Below, one piece after another: positions 1 to 10,442 of a DNA stretch of 64,000 bases; position 1 is the stretch's first letter, and each line of letters begins with the position of its first letter. The notes beneath the pieces were generated by a model. That model was not told the origin of the DNA and ran no database searches. It was given only the letters and a program-made list of their open reading frames with translations. Source of the stretch: Inonotus obliquus (Eukaryota; Basidiomycota; Agaricomycetes; Hymenochaetales; Hymenochaetaceae); the NCBI GenBank assembly GCA_032164295.1, contig JAJHTX010000006.1, positions 620,001 to 684,000 on the forward strand, written 5' to 3'. The position numbers and the translations under genes are program-made.

Positions 1-472
1 GTGTGCAACAGGACCGAACCCAGTCTTGTTTTCTCTTTGTACAAACCAACTTCTGTCATCTACGGATGACCTAGCTTTCTCTGTTAAGAGCGGACTATCA
101 GGCCCAAAATGGACCTGAAACAGGCTCGGAGTGGCTGCCAACGTAGGACGTTAGTTTCATTCCAAGGATATGAATTAGAAACTTGCATTCGTCTTCCTTC
201 TCATCTTCTTCTGGGATACCATTCCCCATTGCTTTCGCTGCTTCACCGATATCATCGGAGGCGATCTCCGCTTCTGCGCCCATCTCCAGCTGAGAAGAAG
301 CGCCATCTTCCGCATTACGAACAGACTTGCGCCTGTTGAGCTTCCCAGGTTCAGTGGCAGCCAGGGCATCATAGAAACGCTGTCTCTTCAGGGACTTTGT
401 CGCGGAGACGTTCAGGAGAGTAAGAAGCTTGGTCGGTATGTCATTTGGGTCATCCAGTTGGAAGGCCGCCAT
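1..472 (-). CDS. UTP25-like ribosome biogenesis protein, N-terminal part (runs off left edge)
   Basis: The ATG is at 472. Exon 1 (472-187) encodes an N-terminus with the string LLTLLNVSA, followed by an acidic stretch. A frame-preserving junction joins 187 to 134 across a 52-nt intron with a GC donor (GCAAGT) and a CAG acceptor. Exon 2 reads PSLFQVHFGPDSPLLTEK and stays open to base 1. The order of a basic/acidic N-terminus and then an HFGP motif resembles UTP25/DEF, a nucleolar DEAD-box-like factor of the small-subunit processome. That assignment is from memory of the family and is moderate only, because the helicase-like core lies outside the window. The start is divergent from TAF7, with 159 bp between the two ATGs. 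The alternative is an unrelated nuclear protein. Confidence 0.55.
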
Positions 473-631
473 TTTGTGTTTAAGTTTACTTGTTGAAGGT
501 ACTTCAAAATTTTGGAGGTTCCTTCAAGTCACGTGCCGACTCCTTGTTTGCGCCTTCGGAAGTTACTTAAACTTAACATCTTTCAGTCGCGATTCGAACC
601 TTGTACTCTGTGATTCAGCAGCCTTGCAAAC
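473..631. promoter_or_regulatory. Divergent promoter between UTP25-like gene and TAF7
   Basis: This 159-bp intergenic stretch separates two divergent start codons, so both promoters must lie here or overlap the genes. I see no clear TATA box. The direct copies of CTTCAA and CCTTC are not assigned. Confidence 0.5.
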
Positions 632-2261
632 ATGGTCGATGAAGACGTCGTGAATATCGTTGACCTAGACGAGCCTATTGAGGAACCGACTCAGCTTGCG
701 GACTCTGTTGATTCACAGACATTCTACACCAATCCGCCGCGCACCATAGCAGAGTCAGTCATGCGCTCCTCTCGTCATCGAAGTACACCGCCCGTCGGGC
801 CAGGCATCTCAACGCGGTCAGCAACCGCAAAGCCGAAAGGAAAGCCGAAGTTGAAGCTGAAGCTTAGCGAGAAAGCCCAGGCCGCGATGGCGTCGGGAAC
901 TTCTTTCTTGGGCCCGTATGACCGCGAGCTTGATTCGGATGACGAAGACCTGGCTTTCGAGGAGCAGTTCATTCTTCGAATGCCACCTGGGGAAGATCTC
1001 GAGAAGCTTAGGAAGATGGTGGCCTCCCGGGAGGCAATTCCTGATATGTGGTTCAAGTTCAAAGGTGCTTCATTCGTGGTATTTAATCAGTCTCGTCTAA
1101 CGTCTATTCCTATAATAAAGATTCGCGAAGAGCAGTGTTTCACGCCGGAAACAACTTATACTCTGCAAAATTGGTTGACCTTCCATGTATCATTGAGTCT
1201 CAAAAGACACTCGACAACAAGCAAATGTTCAAAGTTGCGGACATTTGTCAGGTCAGGATTCTTAACCGCCTTTATTGACGGATGGTGTTCTCACTGATGG
1301 AATTTTCCAGATGCTTGTCGTGGGGAGCAAAGTTGATTCCGAAGATTCTGTCGGCGGTCAGAAAGGCTTCAACTTGGACGAATTCATCTGGCCTCATGGC
1401 ATAACACCGCCCTTACACCATGTTCGGAAACGACGATTCAGAAAGAGAATAAACAGACGAGTACGTGATACGAACTATTATTTTTGTTCAAGTAGCTGAA
1501 CTCTATCCGAGACTATTGAAACGGTAGAGCAAGAGGTGGAGCGTTTATTGGAAGAAGACGCGAAGGCTGCCCAGTTACAGTACAGTGAGTATCGGTTCCT
1601 GTTGGTCCCAACTGTCTCGTTGATGTTGATTCTTCCCAGCCGTCCTGGAGAACGTCAATCCTGACCTCTCCGACTCTGAGTTCTTGGACCCAGAAGATAA
1701 TGGCGGAGCCGACATCCAAGTTGCAGGTGGCCTTGATACTCCAACACCTGGACCAGGAGTAGATGGAGATTCTGGGATGGAAGATGATGACGAAGGGGAG
1801 ATCGACGAAGAGCTCGCTGCGGAGCTTGACATGGCGTTGGGTGACGAGGCTGAAGACGGAGACGAGGATGGAGAAGACGGAGACGAAGAAGATGACGAAA
1901 GTGACGAGGATGAAGAGGATGAAGATGAGGACGATGAGGCAGTACAGGCAAAACGCCTCTTGAATGAGGAGATACGTGACCTTGAGGCTGCAGTTGCCAA
2001 GAAGAAGGGAGAGATAGCAAGTTCTGCTAATCCAATCATCAAGGTGCGTTATGAATATCAAAATGTACTATCGCGAATACTGACCAGTTCGATTAGCGTC
2101 GGTTTGAGGACGCTCTAAGGAAACTTCAAGCTGACTTGGACTCAAAACTGCTGCAACGGGACGAGTTGAGCGAACAACAACGAATGCGCAAAGAAGGCAT
2201 CAACTCCTCTCAGGACTTGGATGTTAACGACTTTGAAGATCCTGGGATCATGGACGTGTGA
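632..2261 (+). CDS. TAF7: Transcription initiation factor TFIID subunit 7 (TAFII55 family)
   Basis: There are six exons: 632-1064, 1121-1251, 1311-1460, 1512-1584, 1640-2043 and 2097-2261. They join in frame into about 451 residues. The TAFII55 N-terminal domain starts near residue 107 with EEQFILRMPPGEDL. It continues across intron 1 as NNLYSAKLVDLPCIIESQKT, then LDNKQMFKVADICQMLVV, ITPPLHHVRKRRFRKR and ETVEQEVERLLEED, all hallmarks of TAF7. After this comes a very acidic D/E-rich tract (around residues 300-360) and a C-terminal helix ending MDV. TAF7 is a TFIID subunit that binds TAF1 and restrains its activity. The start at 632 is the first ATG in a frame that reaches the domain. The fourth exon is only 73 nt, and its acceptor at 1511 is chosen because the upstream AG gives a stop. 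Confidence 0.93.
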
Positions 2262-2601
2262 TGTTACCAATGGCCGGCAGTTCAACTCATCTGTGCAACA
2301 CGTATTTTATCGCAATTTATATTATCTTTATCCAATAGCGTGAATTGATTTGCAACCGTATTTGTTCTAGCAATACTATTTAGGAATGGGATGCTTTGGC
2401 ATCGGTCACTCAAGCTGGAGTTGCAACTCGGGCCCTAAGTAAGACTCTAGGGCTACGAATGCTTTGTTGTGGCTCTTAACGTCCATGCCGCGGCCTGGCC
2501 ATCACCGTTCCTAGTAAAAGCCCATTTCGAGTCGAGCCAATCCATCCTTTGATTCTTCCCCTTTCATCTCTCTAACTCTCACCTCGAGCTATATATATAT
2601 C

Positions 2602-3336
2602 ATGTCGAACACCGGTCCTTCGACGTTTGTACCGAATAGACCAATACCTCACGATTGCCCACCTGGCTGCCCGATAATGGAAACGGTAATTGCTCAACAT
2701 GAAGTTTTCGTCGAGAGGGGAGATTTTGGCTGCTCTTCAATTGAAGAGTGGAGTTATCGCATGCTCCAGGAATTGGAAACAATTCATGAGATTTACGATC
2801 CAGATGATGCAGACTTTTACACCCATGTACGTGCATGTTTCTGGTCTCTGTGATTTTTGGTGCTACCGTGTTAAGCCACGCTAATTCTGTCGCTTGGGGT
2901 TGAATAGAGCGTCATTCTTGCCAATACGTATGGGAAGCAATTCGCCGAGAAGCTGGCGCGTGGTATTGTTCAGGAGAGCCCGGAAGGCACAGCATACAAA
3001 CCACATTTGAAGGGCCCAAAAGTGAAGGGAAAGATACCGCTTAAATCATCTTATATCCGCGAAATTCTTGCCTCGATTGGCTATCCTTCACACGACTCCC
3101 AGTCTTTGACAAACGAGGAGGCGGCAAGCATCCTGCTGGAGAATATGGAGCGGATTAGGGCCCTAGCTCACTCTGGTAGACTCAGCCGCCTTGAGCTTAC
3201 CCGGGTAAGTGATTAAGACCTTCTTCACGTCATGGTTCGTGATCGACTTACTTACCTTCCTAGATCAAGTTCTTCGCTATGGATAATATTGACGCACTGG
3301 AAGAAAGGAAAGCCAAGAAGGGTAAGCGAAAATGAA
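2602..3336 (+). CDS. Uncharacterised protein with C-terminal TAF12-N-like module
   Basis: Exons 2602-2826, 2908-3204 and 3264-3336 give 197 residues. The N-terminal part (MSNTGPSTFVPNRP, a PPGCP motif, then EEWSYRMLQELETIHEIY) matches no family I know. The C-terminal part SLTNEEAASILLENMERI followed by HSGRLSRLELTRIKFFAM aligns with the TAF12 N-terminal segment encoded at 5068-5335. The last intron falls at the matching residue and phase (after LELTR, as after AQIEQ in TAF12). There is no histone fold. A TATA-like ATATATATAT run ends just before the ATG. It lies 341 bp downstream of TAF7 in the same orientation. It may be a diverged partial paralogue of TAF12 fused to other sequence; function unknown. 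Confidence 0.72.
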
Positions 3337-3608
3337 TGATGGTATAAGAGAACTGGCGCTATGCGTACCTTTTAATTGTTTCTTTGTCTCCATAAACCTC
3401 ACTGCGTATTGTAGCAGTCCACAATTCTCTATGCAGTGGCTCTGTGGCTGGGATTGTGGCTTCAAGCTCCTGTAATTACGCGAATAGATCACGTGTTTCG
3501 TTTTATTTAGTCCATCACCCTATGCTACCACTGCATACCAGTCACTCATGCAAATTTGATATAAAATGGCTCTCTTCCTGCTTCAATCCGTTCAACCTCT
3601 ACAATATC

Positions 3609-4806
3609 ATGTCAGCCCACAGGTCACAAAATCAACAACTTCCCAAAGCTCAAGCGAGCCCTGGTCCGTCACATTCTCATCATCATTGCATTTCAAATGA
3701 CATTCTCGCTGCAGCTGGCAAGAGAGTCATTGAAGGCCTTCGAGCAGATACGCTAATGCAAAGCAACAAGAGAATTTTAGATGGTGATCTTGTGTCAAAC
3801 ATAGCCGCGAACTGGGATTTCTTTGCACAGAGTTGCAAAGAAGGACAGATGGCGAAGGAGAATCTCGAATATGTTCGTCGCTCCTTCTTTGGTTATATGG
3901 TTTCGTGAAGAATCTCAGGCCTACCTGTTATTTATCTTCATTTTCTTGCAGATGAGGCAGTTCATTGCTGAGAAGACAGGACACACGCTTACCCCTACCC
4001 GACCATCAATCGAAGATCTCTTTGTTAAACTCGAGTGTCTCTTAGATGCTTACAACGCGCTCTGTCGCATTGAGCACCTACTGTTCTACTTCCGTCTCAT
4101 GAAACCGGAGAAATACTCCCAAGCAGACAAGCTCTATCCAGTTCTTAACGAGTTGCCGAAGGTCCCTAAGCCTGGCTGGGTTCACCCTATAGACATAATA
4201 AGCCAGGCTGAGAATGCAGACTCGATCAACGCTAACCCGTTAACGTATATACAGATGAGAAATGCCTTTGTGTATAACACCAAGGGCTTCATGCTGAGTC
4301 CCAATGAGGTCTTGCAAGCCTCGCAAATTCTCGCGCGTGATATCAATACGGTTGCCAGGGCAGAAGGGGCAGTCAGATTGGATGAGCAACAAATGCAACG
4401 AGTAAGTGCGAAAACTCATGCGCTTCTGTTTCGCATTCTCAATAGAATTGTGCAGTTGGGACAGATCAACACTCGATGCACAGAGCACCAGACCGCAAAG
4501 ATAGATTGGCATAAACAACAGAAGCTTTTGCTCAATAAGGAGACCGAGGAAAGCGGAAAGAACAAGAGCATTACGCGGCTCGAGCTGTTTCCTTTTCTTG
4601 GAAATGTTCAACCGAGTGCTATGGTGGTTTCTGAAGCCTATCATTTCGTGTCAAGGCTGAATCAGTTCTATGATCGCCATCCTGGACCTGCATTTGATGA
4701 AGCGCGAGCACTCTTTCAAGACCTCCAGCGGGAGCTCCACCTGGACCTTGCCGATGCTATTATAAAGACAGATTTTTCCCGATATTTGCGCAGGCAAAAC
4801 AATTAG
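3609..4806 (+). CDS. Uncharacterised protein with N-terminal TAF12-N-like module
   Basis: The proposed start at 3609 lies about 50 bp after a TATA-like TATAAAA, and the residues upstream in frame look like leader. Exon 1 (3609-3872) ends VSNIAANWDFFAQ, then KEGQMAKENLEY. Exon 2 (from 3952) resumes MRQFIAEKTGHTL. This matches the spacing in TAF12 ([18 protein letters not shown], then LRQFAA), with the intron in the same place and phase. The remaining 250 residues (such as CRIEHLLFYFRLMKPEKY and LSPNEVLQASQILARD) are unfamiliar and helix-rich. A 54-nt intron 4402-4455 (GTAAGT...CAG) is optional: both spliced and unspliced readings stay in frame. The spliced form has 354 residues. There is no histone fold. 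Function unknown. Confidence 0.7.
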
Positions 4807-4914
4807 ACATTATTCTCTTCTATATTTCCATTATAATATCACGTGACTTTGGTATAGAATTTGATGATTCAGTCTGAAGTGTGCTCAACATTGATCCAGG
4901 TTCACGCATAAACG

Positions 4915-6381
4915 ATGTCGAGCAATGAGAATCAGCAGTCGACTCAGCCTCAACAGGCTCAGGCCACGAATCCCACGGCTGCAGGCGCGGCTCAACCTAT
5001 TTCTGTGGCCTCAACCTCGACAGTCTCTGCTTCCTCGAACCAAACCCAGAATCAGAGTCAATCCGCTAAGGCTAATGCAAACATTATAGCTGCGCTCTCC
5101 AGTGCCTTCAAGAGCTCCACAGGAGAGAGCCTGCAGCACGACAAGATTGCTCAGCTGTTGATTGCGAATATGGACCAGATTAGCGAGTTGGCAAAGCAGG
5201 GGAGGTTGTCACAAGCGCAGATCGAGCAGGTGCGTCTTTCTCAAGCACGTGTAAGGGTGGTTTTACGACTGTGGCCCGTCTATTGTGGCCTGTGTTTACG
5301 TATAGCTGAGACAATTTGCGGCTGGGAACGTACCTGCCTCTGTGGCCCCAACGGCTATGCAACAGCAAACTCAAGTCAAGGCAAGTCATCTATCCATCGC
5401 ACCGACACCACCACCACCACCACCACCACCGCTACCACTTCTTATACCTATCATCCATCTAACATCATGCAATTTGTTCCATATCAGCCGCCGCAACCTC
5501 AACTTACACAAGCTGCGCCGATAATGAGCACAATGGCTCCAGGGACGAGTGCTTTCAAGGCCACTTCTCCATCCCCGGCGGGTGCAACGCTCACATCGAA
5601 TGTGGGGAGTGGATATCCTATCAGTCAGACGTTGAGTGTGACAAACCCAGGTCCGCAGCCTTTCCCTACCGCGACGGGTCGACCAACGTTGAGCGGAGGG
5701 TTTGCTTCTGGGAGGCTTTCTGGTGTGGATATATCCTCTAAATTTTCATACGAACTGAGTTTGACAGAGTTGTGATTCACAGGAACGCCTGCGCAAATTG
5801 CGAGGACGGATGATTCGAGTGTACTGAGCTCAGATACATCGAGCAGGAGGAAGAATACGCCGAATGATCAGAGCATGAGGCGGTCAATACAGGATCTTGT
5901 GTATAGTATCGATCCGAACGTCAAGATTGAGTCGGATGTCGAAGATGTACGCTTATCCTCTTACAATCGATTTGTTTCAATTATTCTGACCTTCATTTTT
6001 GGATGCCCAGCTTTTATTGGACATTGCAGACGAGTTTATCGACTCGGTCACAAACTTTGGTTGTAGACTTGCAAAACACAGAGGAGGTGATTCATTGGAA
6101 GTACGAGACCTCCAACTTCATCTCGGTGGGCTGCTTCTATGTTGTTATCTGTCTCACTCTTATTCACACATGTTCTTGTAGAACGGAATCACAATATCAG
6201 GATACCTGGCTTTGCTTCCGACGAAACACGAATTTCGATATCTCAGTCTGCCATCGCACCTGTTACGGGAGCTACTGGGACGTCTTCTGGTAAGAAGGGA
6301 GCGCAGAATGCCAATGTTACGTTGAGGAGTCAAAGATTGGCGCAAGTCGCACAGGCTAAAAAAGAGGCAAAGCTGATGTGA
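4915..6381 (+). CDS. TAF12: Transcription initiation factor TFIID subunit 12 (histone-fold, TFIID/SAGA)
   Basis: Six exons (4915-5229, 5306-5380, 5488-5722, 5783-5946, 6011-6125, 6182-6381) give about 367 residues. The N-terminus is Q/S/T-rich and is followed by the module [20 protein letters not shown] at residues about 75-95. A P/T/S-rich linker comes next. The histone-fold domain (about 242-315) reads [60 protein letters not shown], then GF, which is diagnostic of TAF12. TAF12 pairs with TAF4 in TFIID and with ADA1 in SAGA. The second intron (5381-5487) has a GC donor, is the only reading that avoids a stop, and contains a CAC repeat. The third intron donor at 5723 is chosen by phase. Confidence 0.95.
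5381..5487 (+). other. GC-AG intron of TAF12 with CAC-triplet tract
   Basis: The donor is AAG|GCAAGT and the acceptor is ATATCAG. Exons on both sides are in phase 0 only if this GC donor is used. The GT four bases further on would shift the frame, and reading through reaches a stop after the acceptor. A perfect run of CAC triplets sits at about 5406-5430. Confidence 0.75.
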
Positions 6382-6564
6382 ATTTCTGATGCCTGACCCG
6401 CTCCTGTAATAATTCGATAAATTTGTGATATACTTATGTTACATAGGTGTGAATTATATTTTTCTGAATTTCTGGCCAGTTTCGGGGGAATATAAATACG
6501 GTTGTTTGTACATACAGTAGCTTCTACGTAAACACGTTCACTCACCTGCTAGTCCGTATTCACC

Positions 6565-6588
6565 ATGCTTTCACCACGACCTCGATGA
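6565..6588 (+). promoter_or_regulatory. Short upstream ORF overlapping the next start codon
   Basis: ATG at 6565 in a favourable context (CACCATG) opens an 8-codon frame. Its TGA stop (6586-6588) overlaps the main ATG at 6585 as ATGA. Ribosomes initiating here would terminate on the main start, so translation of the downstream protein would need leaky scanning or re-initiation. If transcription starts after 6565 the uORF is irrelevant. Confidence 0.35.
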
Positions 6589-8480
6589 GCGCTGAAGTCA
6601 CCATAGCCCTCGGCGTTGCAGGGCGCGTCCTAGCAAATATCGCATGCACTAAAAACCCACGTCTAGGAGCAGGGCTCGTCGGTCTCTCGAATGGGTTTCT
6701 CATACACCGAGCATGGATTGCCCAAACTCTTTTCGACCCACTTACACTTCTCATCCTCACGGCAGGCTTCGCCTTCGACCACTCTATGTACGGAGGTTTT
6801 GAGAATACCGTTACTGGTATACTAGCATGTGGACTAGGAGTTGTGTTGGCAGATTTTGGACCGGACTTGTGGTATGAATTTGTCGGTGAGGAAGTGACGA
6901 AGGACATGAGAAGAGAACTTGAGGCTCTGGGTTTGGGACCATTAGGTAACGGGTACGATTCGGCGTCGGATGTGGATGATAGGAGTGATGTCGGTTCGGT
7001 CGTTTCGAGGTCGTCTAGGAGGACAACTCGGACTGGTACTTCTGTCACTGTGCGACCTTCTCGTCCTCGTCCGTTACCTCGCCACGCACCGAGCACGATA
7101 ACTCGCTCTTCACGCGTCACATTTGATGAAAGCTCTATTACTCAGTCACAGAGCGACGATGCTGATGTCGATGTGGAGGATTTGCTCACCACGATGAACG
7201 GAGATGCGCTGAGCGCGAGTATGACAGATGATTTGTACATGGAGCCGTCTTCAACGAGCGTGGCCTCTTCTTCACGTACCGTGACACAGCCAGCTCGCAG
7301 ACCGTCTATACTGAGAAGATTGCATATTCCAGGACAAGCAGAGACGACAAATGCTACGATGACAACGTTACGAAGTACAAGTTCTCCATCGACATCTACG
7401 TCCGCCTCGAGTCGTACACGGCTAACGAGCGATGGAGAAACTACACCCCGTGCAACAATCCGTCCCGATTTTACACCCTTGTCACCTCCTTCAGGTTTCG
7501 AGCCCGGACCTCCTCTCCCATCGGCAGTACCAAGCTTCCCCGAACCTGATCTATCTTCAAGTACTACTAGTACCTCAACCACCTTTGAAGAATATTCGCC
7601 GCAAATTATACCACCCTCAGAACCAACTCCTGACTTGACGGCTTCTATCGCCCTTCCTGAACCGGCCTATTTCGAACCCGGGCCATCGACAGGTCCAAGC
7701 CCTATCAATGCTTATGAAGTATCTCCTGAAGAAAGACGTGATAGCGGGCCATCGCGTTTTATGCAGATGATGAACGTACCTATCGTTCCACGTTCTCCAC
7801 CTCCTGAGGAGCAAGTACATTATCAAAATGGTCAAGGTTATCATTCTTCGGAGAATGGACCCGCTGGGTCTCCGGAGAGGCTGTCGATTCCTCCAGCACT
7901 TCAGGCTGGACCTAGGTCGAGATCACGGTCAGGATCGAGGACACGATCGAGGTCGCGGTCCCCTGCTGGTCCGCGTCCGCAGCCTCCACCCCATTACGAA
8001 GTGCCGTCGGCGCATCCACCAGTATCTGGTCCTGGTCCTGCTGTCGGCGCATACGGTCCGCCAGAATACATCTCCGAAACATTCGGTGAGCCGGCCAACT
8101 ACCTCACCGCCTCATAGCCTGAATTCTCATGATCGTTCTGTAGAAGACTCTACAGTAGACGTACGCGACCTCTCGCGTGAAGACGCGATCGCGCGAATCG
8201 ATGAAGCGTGGAAGAATGTGGAGAAGAAGAGACTTCGAAGTTTGAATGTTCGCGTGAAGCATGACGACGACGAACTTGAGCCTCGGAAGAACTCGACGTT
8301 TCATTTGATGGAGGATTTGGAGAAGTGCGTCTATCTGCCTGGTCTCTCCCCTTACGCTATAAATACGGTGAAACTGATTATGCCCATTCCGTTTTGTTAT
8401 GTGACAATGACTATAGTTTGAGGTTCAACTTCAAGATTAGACCAGGGATTATCATCATTACTTCGCGCTCCCGAGGCTAA
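6585..8480 (+). CDS. Uncharacterised protein with hydrophobic N-terminus and long S/P/R-rich region
   Basis: Three exons (6585-8085, 8144-8324, 8417-8480) give 581 residues. The first 110 residues are hydrophobic, with likely membrane-associated segments (VTIALGVAGRVLANIA, PLTLLILTAGFAFDHS, VTGILACGLGVVLADFGPDL). A long low-complexity region follows, rich in S, T and P, with an RS-type stretch (RSRSRSGSRTRSRSRS) near residue 445. The short C-terminal exons encode AIARIDEAWKNVEKKRLRSL, then FHLMEDLEK and LRFNFKIRPG, which look like a folded helix and strand. The 58-nt intron at 8086-8143 is preferred over a 32-nt alternative. No known domain is recognised. The first exon alone would end at 8117, so unspliced transcripts would lose the C-terminus. 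Confidence 0.7.
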
Positions 8481-9040
8481 TCCACTGTCCTGCTTCGATA
8501 ATGATTCTTAGCACAACACTCGATTTACTACACTTCCGTCAAAACGATTGGACACGAAACCCTACTCTCACGTGCGCATACTATGGCAAGTTATCTTTTG
8601 CTGCTCAGAAAACCGTACTACAAATATCGGGCAAGTTTTTTGTAACCTTCCTTCTGGATCATACCCCATTGGCTTTATTATATTGTTGTCGCTGTTGTTG
8701 TTGTTTGTTTATTAATAATCCCTCTTGTTTGAACACATTTCGGCGGATTCTCCGGATTGAGAGGGAACTGCGGTGGCAAGGCAAGGCGGCATCTGTCTCT
8801 GAGTGATAAAAGTGTCCAAAGCTAGGTACGGGCGACTCCCAGGCACGAGACAACTTGGTATCACTCCATGCTCACTATGTAGTACGTTCAGCATCTCGTA
8901 CAAACTGTGTCTATTGACTATGTAGGAGGGAAGTAATGGATCACCGATGCAAAGACTCGTTTCTAAACGTAGACTACTAGTAGTACATATATGCTTCAAG
9001 CTAGCGACCAGAGTCATGTCCAATAATTACATAGTATCAG
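8481..9040. other. Intergenic, no feature seen
   Basis: No exon chain, RNA gene or repeat was recognised. A GTTGTTGTT-rich stretch at about 8685-8705 is simple sequence. Confidence 0.5.
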
Positions 9041-9715
9041 CGGGACAGTTCAATACCACTGCCTTCCTCTACCCGTGCTTTGGTTTCTCTCCCTTGCGCC
9101 TGGACTTGGACGAGCTAGTATTCGGCTTTTTCGACGAGTCTCCCTTGCTTGGCTCGCCGTGTACTCTACCTCTTTCCTCGTAATACGCCCATCCTCAGGT
9201 TCCGGGGAGATTTCGGCACGATTCCCTTGGGGCGGATTAGGCGGCTTCACGTCCTCTCCTTTTTCCCCACCCACGTAATCTTGGTTGGCAACCGGCGGCA
9301 AGTACTGGTCGCCAACGCGTTTTGTGTCGTCGTCGTCCTCCATTGTCTTTTCTTCTGCTTGGATGCTAGGTGAGTTACAGCTACTTGATGATGAGTTGGA
9401 ATTGGCTGTATACTGAGCACAAGTCGTTTCTTTTATAGGATAACTTATCCACTTTGCGATGTGCCACTCCTTTGCGTTGTGCCACGTCACTTTTGATGCA
9501 TATCGTCTAGTACTACTGTGGCGCAAGTCCACATACTATACACGAACAGAGTTACAGTGATGGCTTTTCCAAACAGCCTTCCTTACTCGAACACTCGAAC
9601 AGAAGTTTCTGCAGCGCATTTACCTTCGAATCATGAAGAAATTGGTCTAAGCTGATTTCTTTCGTAGGGACACACCATCCCTTATCCTCGTTGCGTTCTT
9701 GATGACCAGTAGTGA
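9030..9715 (-). repeat. Duplicated unit A: small ORF plus aldo-keto reductase 3' fragment
   Basis: This matches the segment at about 9795-10560 in order and orientation. Shared marks are GTTCAATACCACTG (9048 and 9799), a block beginning CATTGTCTTTTCTT (9341 and 10162), GAGCACAAGTCGTTTCTTTT (9416 and 10235), and the last about 25 codons of the aldo-keto reductase (EISLDQFLHDSK, ALQKLLFE; 9586-9670). This unit carries only the reductase tail, so it is the truncated product of a tandem duplication. Confidence 0.75.
9050..9343 (-). CDS. Small hydrophilic protein of duplicated unit A
   Basis: The ORF starts at ATG 9343 (MEDDDDTKRVGDQYL) and ends after GRGRQWY, 97 residues, rich in charged residues and proline. 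Its partner in unit B is at 9820-10164. Both start at the same point of the repeat and end near the same GTTCAATACCACTG block, but the proteins have diverged strongly and differ in length. A possible acceptor (ACCTAG) lies upstream. It could be a real lineage-specific gene or an unconstrained ORF; no family is recognised. Confidence 0.3.
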   Translation of the reverse strand: MEDDDDTKRVGDQYLPPVANQDYVGGEKGEDVKPPNPPQGNRAEISPEPEDGRITRKEVEYTASQARETRRKSRILARPSPGARERNQSTGRGRQWY

Positions 9716-9819
9716 AGACACTCGTCTTAGTGAGCAAACAGGTAGATACACATTTACGATTATTATGATACATCGACAACTGTGCAGTATAGCGGATAGT
9801 TCAATACCACTGACGTTCT

Positions 9820-10164
9820 CTACTTGTGCCTACCTCCAGTTCCTCCTCCGGTTCGACGACTTCCATCGTGATAGGGGCTTTGAGAATGGTTCCCGTTCAG
9901 CCGCTTCGAATGGTAGTTGCCAGTGGGTACTACGTTCTTGCTTGTCTTGTGACCTAGGTCCCTCCGATTGTGCTTCAGTTCAATCGGGTTCACTTCCTGA
10001 GTATCAGAATCGTAATCGACAACGACCCTATTTCTGCGGTCTGGCTGTTCTTGCTGCATGTCCGGTTTGGGCGACCTCCTCGCAAGCGGGTCCGTCGGTG
10101 CCGGTTGGTCACTAGATTCTTCGACCAGTACGTAGGGACCATCTCGTTCTTGATACAGAGGCAT
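9820..10164 (-). CDS. Small hydrophilic protein of duplicated unit B
   Basis: 114 residues from ATG 10164 (MPLYQERDGPYVLVEESSDQ) to GGTGGRHK. Polar, proline- and arginine-rich, with no hydrophobic core and no recognised domain. It occupies the same place in unit B as the ORF at 9050-9343 in unit A, between the reductase 3' end and the GTTCAATACCACTG block. The two proteins are hard to align beyond composition, which argues against strong constraint. Confidence 0.3.
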   Translation of the reverse strand: MPLYQERDGPYVLVEESSDQPAPTDPLARRSPKPDMQQEQPDRRNRVVVDYDSDTQEVNPIELKHNRRDLGHKTSKNVVPTGNYHSKRLNGNHSQSPYHDGSRRTGGGTGGRHK

Positions 10165-10442
10165 TGTCTTTTCTTATGCTTGGACGCTAGGTAAGTTACT
10201 GCTGCTTGAGGGGTTGGAAATGGTCATATACTGAGCACAAGTCGTTTCTTTTATAAGATAACTTTGCAATAGATATCTACCTTGCGTTGTAGTACGACTG
10301 TGCGCTATCATTATCGAGCAAACTTGTCACATCAACTTCTGATGCACATCGTATAACGAGGTGCAAGCCCACATTTCAGTATGTGCTATGCACTCTATAT
10401 ACGAGCAAAGTTACAGTGACACCCATTTCCAGGCAGCCTTCA

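Noticed and set aside
575..610. tRNA-like B-box (GGTTCGAATCGC on the minus strand)
   Set aside because: No A-box or cloverleaf partner stems at the right distance; it sits in the TAF7 leader.
1690..1990. Serine- and glutamate-rich ORFs opposite the acidic tract of TAF7
   Set aside because: Low-complexity shadows of the D/E-rich coding sequence.
5400..5435. CAC triplet run as a coding poly-Thr or poly-Pro tract
   Set aside because: It lies in the GC-AG intron; keeping it leads to a stop in the TAF12 frame.
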